A stretch of 17,768 nucleotides of DNA from an uncultured Dehalococcoidia bacterium (GCA_937954195.1 CALFYR010000664.1:1-17768); one strand, 5' to 3'; positions 7,122 through 14,523 are shown, counted from the stretch's first letter. Made by a program: numbers and translations. Notes: a model not told the origin generated them from the letters alone.

Positions 7122-8330
7122 TTACCGGGCGCGAAACCGGATTGGCAGATGCGTCGGGCCGGAGATGAAGTTCGAGGCCAGCCACTTCGTCTCGCCCGTC
7201 CGTTCGATGTCCGTCATCCGCGTCAGGATCTCGCGGAACATCGCGATGATTTCGATGCGCGCGATGTTCGCGCCGAGGCAGTAGTGCGCTCCGCCCGAGC
7301 CGAACGCCACCTGTTCGGTGCAGTCGCGGGTGATGTCGAAGCTGTCGCCATCAGCGAAGACTTCCTCATCAGCGTTCGCCGAGCCGTAGTACATGAGCAG
7401 TTTGTCGCCTTCGCGCATCGTCTTGCCGCGCATTTCCACGTCGCGCTTAAGGGTGCGGCGCATGTAGATCACGGGGCTCACGTAGCGGAGCATCTCTTCG
7501 ACCGCGTTGGGGAGCATGGTGTCGAGGTTGGCACGGAGGCGTTCGTGCTGGTCAGGATGTTCCAGGAGTAGCTCCATGCCTCCGCCTACCAGGTTCCGGG
7601 TGGTGTCGCCGCCCGCATCCATGAGCAGGATGAAGAACGACACGAAGTCGGGAACTGTGAGCCGGTCGCCATCCACCTCCGAGTTCAGCAGCTGAGTCGA
7701 AAGGTCGTCGCCGGGGTGCTTCAGTTTCTGCTGGGCGACCTCCATCGCGTAGCCGACCATCTTCCCGAGCGTCTCCCCGCGCACCTGCGGCGTCACGGCA
7801 TCGGGCGCCGAGTGAATAATCTCGGTCCAGTCATAAAACATCACGCCGTCTTCGAGGGGGATGCCGACGAGGTCCGCGATCACGTAGGACGGGAGCTTTC
7901 CCGCAACGTCGACCACGAAATCGCATTCGCCGCGATCGATGACCTCGTCGACGATGCGCTTCGCCAGGCTCTCTATTTGTTCGCGCCGCGGCTCGACGGC
8001 ACGGGGCGTGAAGCCGCTTTTCACGAGGTTGCGGTACCGGGTGTGCCCGGGCGGGTCCATCATCAGCATCATGTTGCCCCCGGCGCCGCCTGAGCCTTCG
8101 GGCACGTCCTGCATCATGATCGTCGGGCTGTTCGAGAACGTCTGGCTGTCGCGGGAGATAGCACGCACGTCCTCGTGCCGGGTGATGGCCCAGAAGCCCC
8201 GGCCGCCGGGTTCTTCGTGCCAGTGGACCGGATCGTGTTCGCGAAGCCAGCGGTATTGCTCCCGCGGGTGTCCGCCGTTGAACGAGGCGGAGCTCCAGAG
8301 GTCAATTTTCGGTGCTGCGGGTGCGGTCAT
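7122..8330 (-). CDS. Cytochrome P450 monooxygenase (CYP125/CYP142-like class)
   Basis: This 402-aa soluble bacterial P450 uses heme and an electron-transfer partner to hydroxylate an organic substrate. The I-helix oxygen-binding motif AGGDTT is at 239-244, the K-helix ExxR is E279-R282, and the heme loop FGSGGAHYCLG is at 343-353 with Cys351 as the axial ligand. The N-terminal part (WAITRHEDV, then a DPPGHTRYR segment at 92-100) resembles the steroid/terpene-oxidising CYP125, 124 and 142 group. That suggests a hydrophobic lipid substrate but does not prove it. The start has AGGAG 7 nt upstream. No ferredoxin or reductase gene is adjacent. It is divergent from the PNPOx-like gene. Confidence 0.95.
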   Translation of the reverse strand: MTAPAAPKIDLWSSASFNGGHPREQYRWLREHDPVHWHEEPGGRGFWAITRHEDVRAISRDSQTFSNSPTIMMQDVPEGSGGAGGNMMLMMDPPGHTRYRNLVKSGFTPRAVEPRREQIESLAKRIVDEVIDRGECDFVVDVAGKLPSYVIADLVGIPLEDGVMFYDWTEIIHSAPDAVTPQVRGETLGKMVGYAMEVAQQKLKHPGDDLSTQLLNSEVDGDRLTVPDFVSFFILLMDAGGDTTRNLVGGGMELLLEHPDQHERLRANLDTMLPNAVEEMLRYVSPVIYMRRTLKRDVEMRGKTMREGDKLLMYYGSANADEEVFADGDSFDITRDCTEQVAFGSGGAHYCLGANIARIEIIAMFREILTRMTDIERTGETKWLASNFISGPTHLPIRFRAR

Positions 8331-8359
8331 GGCCGTGCTCCTGGCGAACGTGCCGCGGG

Positions 8360-8365
8360 ATCTTA
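8360..8365 (-). promoter_or_regulatory. Possible -10 box (TAAGAT) for the P450 gene
   Basis: TAAGAT on the minus strand, about 30 bp before the P450 ATG, would give a short leader carrying the AGGAG ribosome binding site. There is no recognisable -35 at the usual distance. Confidence 0.28.
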
Positions 8366-8398
8366 GCAGGCTTCGCGCGGGGTGGAGTCGGCGTGCCG

Positions 8399-8404
8399 TA
8401 CTAT
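8399..8404 (+). promoter_or_regulatory. Candidate -10 box (TACTAT) for a leaderless PNPOx-like gene
   Basis: TACTAT is followed by GGCGGCG (7 nt) and ATG at 8412. It overlaps the alternative ATG at 8403. There is no ribosome binding site at the preferred start. Confidence 0.42.
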
Positions 8405-8411
8405 GGCGGCG

Positions 8412-8864
8412 ATGTCCTGGAACGCCCTGGAGCAGGATGCTGCCGAACTCGCGGCGACGGGCGCACGCCGCCTGAACGGGAGGGTCACCTACCTCGCGAC
8501 CGTCCGCCTGGATGGCAGTCCGCGTGTGCACCCGGTCACGCCGATCATCGGCGAGGGCCGGCTGTATGTGTTCATGGAGCCGACCTCGCCCAAGGGCCGT
8601 GACCTCGAACGAGGCAGCCGGTTCGCGCTCCACTGTGGCGTCGAAGACAACGAAGGTGGGGGAGGGGAGTTCATCGTTTCCGGGACGAGCGTACGCCGCC
8701 AACACACGGGAGCCCGGGAACAGGCGGCGCGGCTCGCCAGCTACCCGATCGAGGATCGCTACATCCTGTTCGAGCTGCTGCCGGACGAGGCGACGGCGAC
8801 AACGTATGGCGATTCGGGCCCGGTTCGCGTGTCCTGGCGAATAGGCCGCGAAACATCCGTGTAA
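8412..8864 (+). CDS. Pyridoxamine 5'-phosphate oxidase-family (flavin split-barrel) protein
   Basis: This protein of about 150 aa has the split-barrel pattern: an N-terminal helix (WNALEQDAAELAA), strand VTYLATVRLDGSPRVHPVTPII, then YVFMEPTSPKGRDLERGSRFALHC, then a strand with FIVSGTS. Such proteins bind FMN, F420 or occasionally heme and carry out redox or detoxification reactions; true pyridoxal phosphate synthesis is unlikely for this short, divergent member. Three in-frame ATGs exist (8382, 8403, 8412). I chose 8412 because it lies 7 nt after a TACTAT box. It is followed 24 bp later by a GNAT gene on the same strand, so the two may be co-transcribed. Family assignment is good; cofactor and substrate are unknown. 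Confidence 0.83.
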   Translation: MSWNALEQDAAELAATGARRLNGRVTYLATVRLDGSPRVHPVTPIIGEGRLYVFMEPTSPKGRDLERGSRFALHCGVEDNEGGGGEFIVSGTSVRRQHTGAREQAARLASYPIEDRYILFELLPDEATATTYGDSGPVRVSWRIGRETSV

Positions 8865-8888
8865 CACGCGAGGCCGACGATCACGCCC

Positions 8889-9428
8889 ATGACCACACCT
8901 GTTGCGGGTGTCTCCATCCGGCCGGCACAAGAAGACGATCTCGAGGCGATCAACCGCATCTACAACTACGAGATCGAACACGGGACGGCGACCTGGGACA
9001 TCGAGCCGTGGTCCATTGAGCGCCGCCGGGAATGGTGGGCGGCGCGCGCCGACCCGCTTCAGCCGGTGATCGTCGCGGAACGCGAGGGCCGGGTCATCGG
9101 GTTCGCGTACCTGACGTATGTGAGCCAGAAGTACGGCTGGCGGTTCACCCGCGAAGACACGATCTACATCGACGAATCGTTCCGCGGTCAGGGCATCGGC
9201 CGCATGCTTCTGACCGCCATTCTCGAGACGGCCCGGGAGATCGGGGCGCGGTCGATCATGGCATCGATCACCTCGACGAATGAGACGAGCATTCGTCTTC
9301 ACCAGCAGTTCGGCTTCGAGGTCATGGGCTCGTGGCCCAATGCGGGCTTCAAGTTCGGAGAATGGCTGGGCACCACTTACCTCCTGCTCGACCTTGGCGA
9401 GCCGCCACGCGACAAATCCACCTGGTGA
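8889..9428 (+). CDS. GNAT N-acetyltransferase, phosphinothricin acetyltransferase-like
   Basis: This 179-aa single GNAT domain has IRPAQEDDLEAINRIYN at the start, TATWDIEPWSIERRREWW (33-50) in the substrate-side region, IYIDESFRGQGIGRMLL (92-108) with the RGQGIG acetyl-CoA loop at 99-104, and the NETSIRLHQQFGF / GFKFGEW signature near the end. This combination is characteristic of the PAT/bar and MnaT group, which acetylates phosphinothricin, methionine sulfone or sulfoximine and related amino-acid analogues. Chromosomal relatives often act on cellular analogues rather than conferring resistance, so a resistance role is not implied. It probably belongs to a two-gene unit with the preceding flavin protein. 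Its stop lies 1 bp from the converging permease stop. Confidence 0.9.
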   Translation: MTTPVAGVSIRPAQEDDLEAINRIYNYEIEHGTATWDIEPWSIERRREWWAARADPLQPVIVAEREGRVIGFAYLTYVSQKYGWRFTREDTIYIDESFRGQGIGRMLLTAILETAREIGARSIMASITSTNETSIRLHQQFGFEVMGSWPNAGFKFGEWLGTTYLLLDLGEPPRDKSTW

Positions 9429-9429
9429 G

Positions 9430-11760
9430 TTATTCGAACCGAAGCGCTTCGGTAGGTGACATGCGTGCGGCTCGGCGGGCTGGGACGTAGGCTCCAAGGA
9501 CGGCCACCACCAGCCCGACCGGAAGGAGCGCCGCCAACTTCCACCAGGCCGGCGCCACAGCCACGCCGGGTTTCCATCCGGCATCGCTGCCGAAGAAGTC
9601 GAAGAGCAGCTCGTTGATCAACAGCCCGGCAGGTATGCCAATCACGACGCCGATGACCCCGAGCAGGCACGCGCTCACCGAGACTGACGCGACAACCTGG
9701 CCCGGCGTGAGACCCACCGCTTTGAGCACTCCGAGCTCCCGGTAGCGCTCTCGGACGGAGAACAGGAGTGTGGTCAGGACGTTCGCGAGCGCGATAACAA
9801 AGAGCATGGCCGTCAGTCCGGAGAGCACAGGCGTCGCGCCGTCGATGACCTCCTGAAGGTCAGCCCTGGTGGTGCTCGCCTCGTCATCGATGTCGTAACC
9901 GGCGCCGAGCGCGGCTTTCAGTTCTTCGGCGACGCGGGCCGATTCCATCTGGTCGCGTAGCTTGATGCCGATGACAGCGCTTACTCCCAGCCGTTCAGCC
10001 TCCGGGAAGGTCTCCGTATTGGTCAGGATCGTGGCCCCGTGGTCATCGCCATCGCTATAGAGGCCCGATACCTGGAACGTGCGCGTGCCAAGGCCCACAA
10101 GACCGCCCGCGGCCGCGAAGTACGAGATTTCTCGTTCGAAGGTGTCGCCAACGCCCAGGTCCCAGCGCGCCGCAAGTTGCTTGGTGAGAAGTACTTCGCC
10201 GGGCTGGCGAGGCGGTTCGCCGCTGGTCAGGAATGGCACGAACTCATCGCCGGCAATCGCGCGGACCATGGTGAACCGTTCCGTAGGAGTCGCCGCGACC
10301 GCGAAGTGGTACTCCACGGTGCTGTTCGCTACGTCGGGGTTCGCGCTCACGGTGGCGCCGGCGGCCGGGAGTTCGCCCTCGGGAATGCCAACGAGCACCA
10401 GGTCGTAGAGTTCGCCCGAGAAGAGCGAGGGGTCCTCGATCCCGGCATCGAGCGTGGCCGGGATCGCCAGGGCGATCGCGGCCGTCGCGACGGCGATGCC
10501 AAGGGCGCCGACCGTGAGCCACGACCTGACGGGACGAGCGAAGGCATCCTTGACCCCAAGACGCACTACTGGCGGCACGCGGAAGGTGCCGGCGGCGCCG
10601 GCCAGGCGCGAAAGGCCACCGCGGCGGTTCGCACCGACGATCGTCCGCACGGGAGTCGCCCTGCCGCCGCTCCAGGCGGGGAGCCATGCCAGTGCCGCCA
10701 CGAGGACGACGGTGGCCGAGACCACCAGCGCGAACACACCCGGGAGGAACGTCGGCGTCCGCGGTGCCGCGAGCACCGATGCCACGTCGGCGAGCAGCCA
10801 CGGCGCCACCAGGAACCCCACCAGCGAACCGGTGATGGCGCCCACCGCCGCCAGCAGTACTTGCGCGCCGATGAAGACTCCGGCGACCTGGTTCGGTGTG
10901 AACCCGATGGTCTTGAGGATGCCTATTTCGCGGTACTGCGTAAGGACGGCCGCACCGACCGCGTTCGCGATGATGAGCGCCACCGCACCGGTCGCGAAGG
11001 CCCCGAACACGGCGAACAGGATGACCGCCACCTCTGAGTCGCTCGCAGCGTCGCTCCGGAGCGTCTGCCAGGTGCTGGCCGAAGTGCCCCGCCCGAGTTC
11101 ATCGAAAGCGTTGGCGAGGAAAGCGTTGACGCTCCCTGCGTCATGGAGCTGCAGGCCGACCTCCCATTCGGGTCGCCCACCAGCCAGGAAGCGCACATCG
11201 TCTTCCATCACGTAGGCAACGCCGGGCTGGTATTGCGGATACGGCAGCCGTGACGACGTGAGCGCCGTGCCCACGACCGTGAACGTCCGCGTGCCGGCCC
11301 CGGTCGTGATCGAGAGGTGGTCGCCGGGTTCCAGGTGCGAAGTCCGGGCGAGCCCGGCCTCCAGCACAGCCTCGCCCGGCTGGGAAACCCATCGGCCCTC
11401 CTGCAACAACGGTCGCGCTACCGCGGGAGGTTCGGCGGAAACGCCCCAGAGGCTCACGACACCGGCCCGGTTGCCCTCGATGCTCGATTCGCCGCGGGTC
11501 CGAGGGAAGGGGCCCGACACTCCGACGACTTCCGGGCGAGCCGCGACCGTTTCAAGGCCTTCCAGGTTGGCGCTGTAGATCCATGCGTGCGCGCCGTTCG
11601 TCTGGCGCATGAGCCGGTCGTACGGCGAACTCGCCTGTTCCCGGATGGCAAAGGCGATGGTGAGCGTCGCGGCAGCCAGCATGATCACTCCGAAGAGCAG
11701 TGCCGTCTGCAGTGGCCTGCTGCGCAGGTCCGCGAGCACTTTTCGAAGCATTCCACGCAT
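9430..11760 (-). CDS. FtsX-type ABC transporter permease (two permease domains)
   Basis: This 776-aa protein has the 'long' FtsX/LolE-like layout. TM1 (about 18-38) is followed by an outer domain to about 240, three TM segments (about 245-270, 295-325, 340-362), a link, a second TM (about 413-435), a second outer domain to about 640, and three final TMs (about 645-668, 690-718, 742-760). Both halves carry the ATPase-coupling motif: REIGILKTIGFTPNQV (277-292) and RELGVLKAVGLTPGQV (674-689). It ends with ARRAARMSPTEALRFE, typical of the family. A ribosome binding site GGAGGT lies inside the end of the ATPase gene, 6 nt upstream. Such systems export lipoproteins, lipids or antimicrobial compounds, or sense them; the substrate here is unknown. 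Confidence 0.93.
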   Translation of the reverse strand: MRGMLRKVLADLRSRPLQTALLFGVIMLAAATLTIAFAIREQASSPYDRLMRQTNGAHAWIYSANLEGLETVAARPEVVGVSGPFPRTRGESSIEGNRAGVVSLWGVSAEPPAVARPLLQEGRWVSQPGEAVLEAGLARTSHLEPGDHLSITTGAGTRTFTVVGTALTSSRLPYPQYQPGVAYVMEDDVRFLAGGRPEWEVGLQLHDAGSVNAFLANAFDELGRGTSASTWQTLRSDAASDSEVAVILFAVFGAFATGAVALIIANAVGAAVLTQYREIGILKTIGFTPNQVAGVFIGAQVLLAAVGAITGSLVGFLVAPWLLADVASVLAAPRTPTFLPGVFALVVSATVVLVAALAWLPAWSGGRATPVRTIVGANRRGGLSRLAGAAGTFRVPPVVRLGVKDAFARPVRSWLTVGALGIAVATAAIALAIPATLDAGIEDPSLFSGELYDLVLVGIPEGELPAAGATVSANPDVANSTVEYHFAVAATPTERFTMVRAIAGDEFVPFLTSGEPPRQPGEVLLTKQLAARWDLGVGDTFEREISYFAAAGGLVGLGTRTFQVSGLYSDGDDHGATILTNTETFPEAERLGVSAVIGIKLRDQMESARVAEELKAALGAGYDIDDEASTTRADLQEVIDGATPVLSGLTAMLFVIALANVLTTLLFSVRERYRELGVLKAVGLTPGQVVASVSVSACLLGVIGVVIGIPAGLLINELLFDFFGSDAGWKPGVAVAPAWWKLAALLPVGLVVAVLGAYVPARRAARMSPTEALRFE

Positions 11761-11762
11761 CG

Positions 11763-12497
11763 CTAAACCTCCAGCTCCACGAGGTCGGCGACCGAACGGA
11801 CATCCCGGTTCGAACCCAGTGGTTGGTCCGAGACCAGCAGGCCATCCTTCATCCTCAGGACCCGGTCGGCGGTGGCGGCCACGCGAGGATCGTGGGTCAC
11901 GACCACGATGGTCTGGCCCTGCGCGTGTGTTCGTCGGAGGACGGTGAGCACTTCGGCCGTGGCCGCGCTATCCAGGTTGCCGGTCGGCTCATCGGCCAGG
12001 AGGAGGGCGGGACGGTTCACGAGAGCGCGCGCCAGCGCCACACGCTGCTGCTGTCCGCCTGAGAGCCTTCCGGGCGCCGAACGTTCGAACGAGGAGAGTC
12101 CGAGTTCTCCCAGGAGTTCGGTGCGGCGCTTCCTCGCTTCGGAGGAGGAGAGTCCGGCCATCAGGCCGGGAAGCTCCACGTTATCGGCGACGGAGAGGTT
12201 GCCGATGAGGTTGAAGAACTGGAAGACGTAGCCAATTTCGCGCCGGCGAAGCTGCGCCCAGCGCTTCTCGGAGTTTCGATCGACACGGTCTCCCTTGAGC
12301 CAGACCTCCCCCGAGGTGGGGCGATCGAGTCCGCCGAGGAGGTGAAGCAGGGTCGATTTCCCGCACCCCGAAGGGCCCATGATGGCGACGAACTCGCCCG
12401 GGCCTACGGAGGTGGTGACGCCCCGGAGCGCGCTCAGGTCCCCCGCCGGGGTCCTGTACGTCCGCGCGAGGTCGCGTGTTTCAAGCAGAGCTGTCAT
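11763..12497 (-). CDS. ABC transporter ATP-binding protein (MacB/LolD-like)
   Basis: This 244-aa cytoplasmic ATPase has all the catalytic motifs. Walker A is GPSGCGKST (41-49), the Q-loop Gln is 93, the signature LSGGQ is 145-149, Walker B is LLLADE (165-170), then the D-loop, and the H-loop is His202 (THD). The spacing and the FFNLIGNLSVADNV segment place it with LolD/MacB/FtsE-type ATPases that partner FtsX-like permeases. Its start overlaps the padR stop (ATGA), with GGAGG 6 nt upstream, and its stop is 2 bp before the permease start. The three genes are therefore one translationally coupled operon. Confidence 0.97.
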   Translation of the reverse strand: MTALLETRDLARTYRTPAGDLSALRGVTTSVGPGEFVAIMGPSGCGKSTLLHLLGGLDRPTSGEVWLKGDRVDRNSEKRWAQLRRREIGYVFQFFNLIGNLSVADNVELPGLMAGLSSSEARKRRTELLGELGLSSFERSAPGRLSGGQQQRVALARALVNRPALLLADEPTGNLDSAATAEVLTVLRRTHAQGQTIVVVTHDPRVAATADRVLRMKDGLLVSDQPLGSNRDVRSVADLVELEV

Positions 12498-13018
12498 TCG
12501 TTGCCTCCATTGGCAAGCGTGTCCTCAGCGGCATCGAGCCATTTCAGGTCGGCCTCAAGATGGAGCGCTGACCCTTCGAGGATGAGACGTTCGGCTGTGG
12601 TGGCTTTCGTGCCGAGCCGAGCCTGGAGCGAATCGAGGTCGCGCAGCGCCTGGAGGTATTCGGTGCGCTGGCGCTCGATCAGTGCCGCCGGATCGGCCAA
12701 TCCCGCCAGCCCGGCAAGGACGAGCTTGATGGCGAAGTCATCGCGCACCCGCGGCCGGACCGCCGGCTCGGCCAACCAGATATCGAGCTCTTCCCGGCCG
12801 GAGCCGGTGAGTTGATAGACCCGCTTGTTCGGCCGGTCGTCCTGTTCGACGTCGCGGGCTGCCACCAGCCCATCCCGCTCAAGGCGGGCCAGGGTGGTGT
12901 ACACCTGGCCGATGTTGAGCGGACCCCAGACCGTGCCGAAAGCGGCTTCGAAATCACGTTTGAGCTCGTAGCCGTGAGCCGGGCCCCGGGAAAGGAGGGC
13001 GAGAAGTGGCATTCGCAT
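12494..13018 (-). CDS. PadR-family transcriptional regulator
   Basis: This 174-aa protein has a winged-helix PadR domain (about 2-78), with MPLLALLSRGPAHGYELKRDFEAAFG, then GQVYTTLARLERDGLV as the recognition region and a KRVYQLTGSGREEL wing. It is followed by an alpha-helical dimerisation/effector domain (about 88-172). PadR proteins typically repress their own operon and a linked transporter, and are released by binding a toxic or aromatic ligand. Here the promoter carries an inverted repeat between -35 and -10, and the ABC exporter follows in the same transcript, so autoregulated drug- or stress-responsive export is the natural reading. The ATG lies 6 nt past a TACCGT box and has no ribosome binding site. 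Confidence 0.93.
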   Translation of the reverse strand: MRMPLLALLSRGPAHGYELKRDFEAAFGTVWGPLNIGQVYTTLARLERDGLVAARDVEQDDRPNKRVYQLTGSGREELDIWLAEPAVRPRVRDDFAIKLVLAGLAGLADPAALIERQRTEYLQALRDLDSLQARLGTKATTAERLILEGSALHLEADLKWLDAAEDTLANGGNE

Positions 13019-13024
13019 GCCGGG

Positions 13025-13054
13025 ACGGTACTACATACACGGTATGCATAGCAA
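13025..13054 (-). promoter_or_regulatory. padR operon promoter (TTGCTA - 18 bp - TACCGT)
   Basis: On the minus strand TTGCTA (13049-13054) and TACCGT (13025-13030) are separated by 18 bp, and TACCGT is 6 nt from the padR ATG, predicting a leaderless transcript. The -35 matches TTGACA at four of six bases. Confidence 0.5.
13034..13046. promoter_or_regulatory. Probable PadR operator, inverted repeat CATAC-ACG-GTATG
   Basis: This perfect 5-bp inverted repeat with a 3-bp centre lies wholly within the spacer between the predicted -35 and -10 of the padR promoter. It is nested in a larger imperfect inverted repeat (13027-13038 against 13055-13067). A regulator bound here would block RNA polymerase. 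That PadR itself is the binder is inferred from position. Confidence 0.5.
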
Positions 13055-13142
13055 GTAGGTAAGTACCACGTTCGCGCGACATCTATCTTGTATCGCCGAT
13101 TTTCGTGTGGTATCACCAACTTCCTTAACAGGGGAGGTGTTC

Positions 13143-13148
13143 GGGAGG
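13143..13148 (+). promoter_or_regulatory. Ribosome binding site (GGGAGG) of the small LuxR-type gene
   Basis: GGGAGG is followed by 6 nt and the ATG at 13155. This decides the start against a GTG at 13107, which lies upstream without a comparable site. Confidence 0.65.
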
Positions 13149-13154
13149 CTTGCC

Positions 13155-13442
13155 ATGCTGATGCCGGAGCAGGAACTGCGGAGTGTCACGCCGTGGGAGG
13201 TGCGGCTCATGTTGGACGCCTCCGAAGGTCTCACCTATCGGGAAATCGCTGAGAAGCGGAATCGCAAGGTTCGAACCGTAGAGCGGACCTTCGAGCGCAT
13301 GCGCGACAAGCTCCGCCCGAGGGGAGGCGGCACGAAGGCCGGCCTCGTCCACTGGGTGGATATGCACTACCGCGAGTGGCTCGCCGCCCAGGGGTTGCCG
13401 CTCGAAACCCCGGGCGAAGATTCGGGCCGCCGGGCGGGCTAG
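13155..13442 (+). CDS. Small stand-alone LuxR/GerE-type HTH protein
   Basis: This 95-aa protein is almost entirely one helix-turn-helix domain. [42 protein letters not shown] (about 12-53) follows the LuxR/GerE or sigma-70 region 4 pattern: a leading T-x-x-E-x-x, then a turn helix LTYREIAEK, then a recognition helix. A short acidic tail follows. It has no receiver or ligand-binding domain, so it could work by dimerisation alone or as a partner of another regulator. It is divergent from padR, sharing a 136-bp promoter region. Its stop overlaps the stop of the converging F420 oxidoreductase gene within the four bases CTAG. Confidence 0.72.
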   Translation: MLMPEQELRSVTPWEVRLMLDASEGLTYREIAEKRNRKVRTVERTFERMRDKLRPRGGGTKAGLVHWVDMHYREWLAAQGLPLETPGEDSGRRAG

Positions 13443-14488
13443 CGGCTCGCCGCCAGCTCGCGGGCACCGGTGAGGTCGGCCATCAGCTCGAGCACCCGCG
13501 GGTCGCGGTTGCCGATGAGCAGCGTGCCGACTCCGGAATCCTCCCAGATGCGATAGCGCTCCTTGATGCGCTCGATCGGCCCGACAAGCGCCATTTCGTC
13601 CGCCATCTCGTCCGGCACCGCCGCCTCGGCTTCCGCCTTCCGGCCGGCGAGATAAAGGTCCTGGATCTTCGCGGCGGCATCGCCGTAGCCGTAGCGCGTC
13701 GCGAGTTCGTTATAGAAGTTCTTCCCGCGTGCGCCCATTCCGCCGACGTAGAGCGCGATGCCGGGCTTGCTTGCCGCGAGCCCCGCTTTCACGTCATCGG
13801 TGATAGCCACATTGCAGGTGGCGACGATGTCGAAGTCCTTCCAGCTCTTGCCGTTGCCGGCGCGGCGGAAACCCTCTTCCAGGTCGGCCTTGAAGACGCC
13901 CATGCGCTCCGGCGAGAAGAACGCCGGGAGCCAGCCATCGGCGATTTCGGCGGTGAGGCGGATGTTGTTGGGGCCGAGCGTGGCGAGATACACCGGCATG
14001 TTCCGGCCGTGCAAGATGCTCTTGAGGGGCTTGCCGAGCCCGCTCGCGCCTTCTCCGCGGTAGGGGAGCTGGTACTCCTTGCCGTCGAACTCGACTGGCT
14101 CTTCGCGCGCCCAGATCTTGCGAAGGATCGCGACGTATTCGCGAAGGCGGACCGCCGGCTTGCCGTACGGCTGGCCGTGCCACCCTTCGACCACCTGTGG
14201 ACCGCTGAGCCCCAGGCCGACGAGCATGCGGCCGCCGCTGATGGCGTCGAGGGTCATGGTGGTCATGGCCGTCATGGCCGGCGTACGCGCCGGGATCTGC
14301 ATGATGCCCGTGCCGAGCTTGATGCGGCTTGTGAGCCCGGCGAGGTAGGCGAGCGGCGTGATGGCGTCCGACCCGTACGCCTCGGCAGTCCAGACCGAGT
14401 CCCACCCGAGCCGTTCCGCCTCCAGGACGGATTCGACGGGGATTTCCATGCGGGCGCCCGAATAGCCCAGGTACATCGCGAGTTTCAT
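13439..14488 (-). CDS. LLM-class F420-dependent oxidoreductase, Rv3520c-like
   Basis: This 349-aa bacterial-luciferase-like TIM barrel probably uses the deazaflavin F420 for hydride transfer. The N-terminal strand [30 protein letters not shown] (33-51), [16 protein letters not shown] (60-75), [29 protein letters not shown] and a late [22 protein letters not shown] segment all resemble the Rv3520c family as I remember it. The substrate is unknown. The mycobacterial relative sits among steroid-catabolism genes, which is suggestive given the CYP125-like P450 in this window but not strong evidence. A good ribosome binding site (GGAGGA, 6 nt spacing) sets the start. The upstream neighbour on the same strand is the membrane-tethered LuxR protein, 75 bp away. 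Confidence 0.92.
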   Translation of the reverse strand: MKLAMYLGYSGARMEIPVESVLEAERLGWDSVWTAEAYGSDAITPLAYLAGLTSRIKLGTGIMQIPARTPAMTAMTTMTLDAISGGRMLVGLGLSGPQVVEGWHGQPYGKPAVRLREYVAILRKIWAREEPVEFDGKEYQLPYRGEGASGLGKPLKSILHGRNMPVYLATLGPNNIRLTAEIADGWLPAFFSPERMGVFKADLEEGFRRAGNGKSWKDFDIVATCNVAITDDVKAGLAASKPGIALYVGGMGARGKNFYNELATRYGYGDAAAKIQDLYLAGRKAEAEAAVPDEMADEMALVGPIERIKERYRIWEDSGVGTLLIGNRDPRVLELMADLTGARELAASR

Positions 14489-14508
14489 GCTAATTCCTCC
14501 GGCGTGCA

Positions 14509-14523
14509 GCGCGGTGACCGCGC
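14509..14523 (-). terminator. GC-rich hairpin between the LuxR-membrane gene and the F420 oxidoreductase
   Basis: GCGCGG and CCGCGC form a perfect 6-bp stem with a 3-nt loop, 40 nt past the stop of the upstream gene and about 20 nt before the F420 oxidoreductase start. There is no T run, so it could be a weak terminator, an attenuator, or chance in GC-rich DNA. Confidence 0.25.

Noticed and set aside
8889..9428. Calling the PAT-like GNAT a herbicide-resistance gene
   Set aside because: The family signature is clear, but chromosomal members commonly act on methionine sulfone or sulfoximine or other amines, so resistance cannot be read from sequence.
8331..9584. Extension of the P450 reading frame far upstream, giving an 820-residue product
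   Set aside because: The extension is antisense to the flavin-protein and GNAT genes and has no family features. The ATG at 8330 has a proper ribosome binding site and fits normal P450 length.
10039..11037. A 332-codon plus-strand frame inside the permease gene
   Set aside because: Its product is Arg/Gly/His-rich and featureless, while the opposite strand encodes a full FtsX-type permease.
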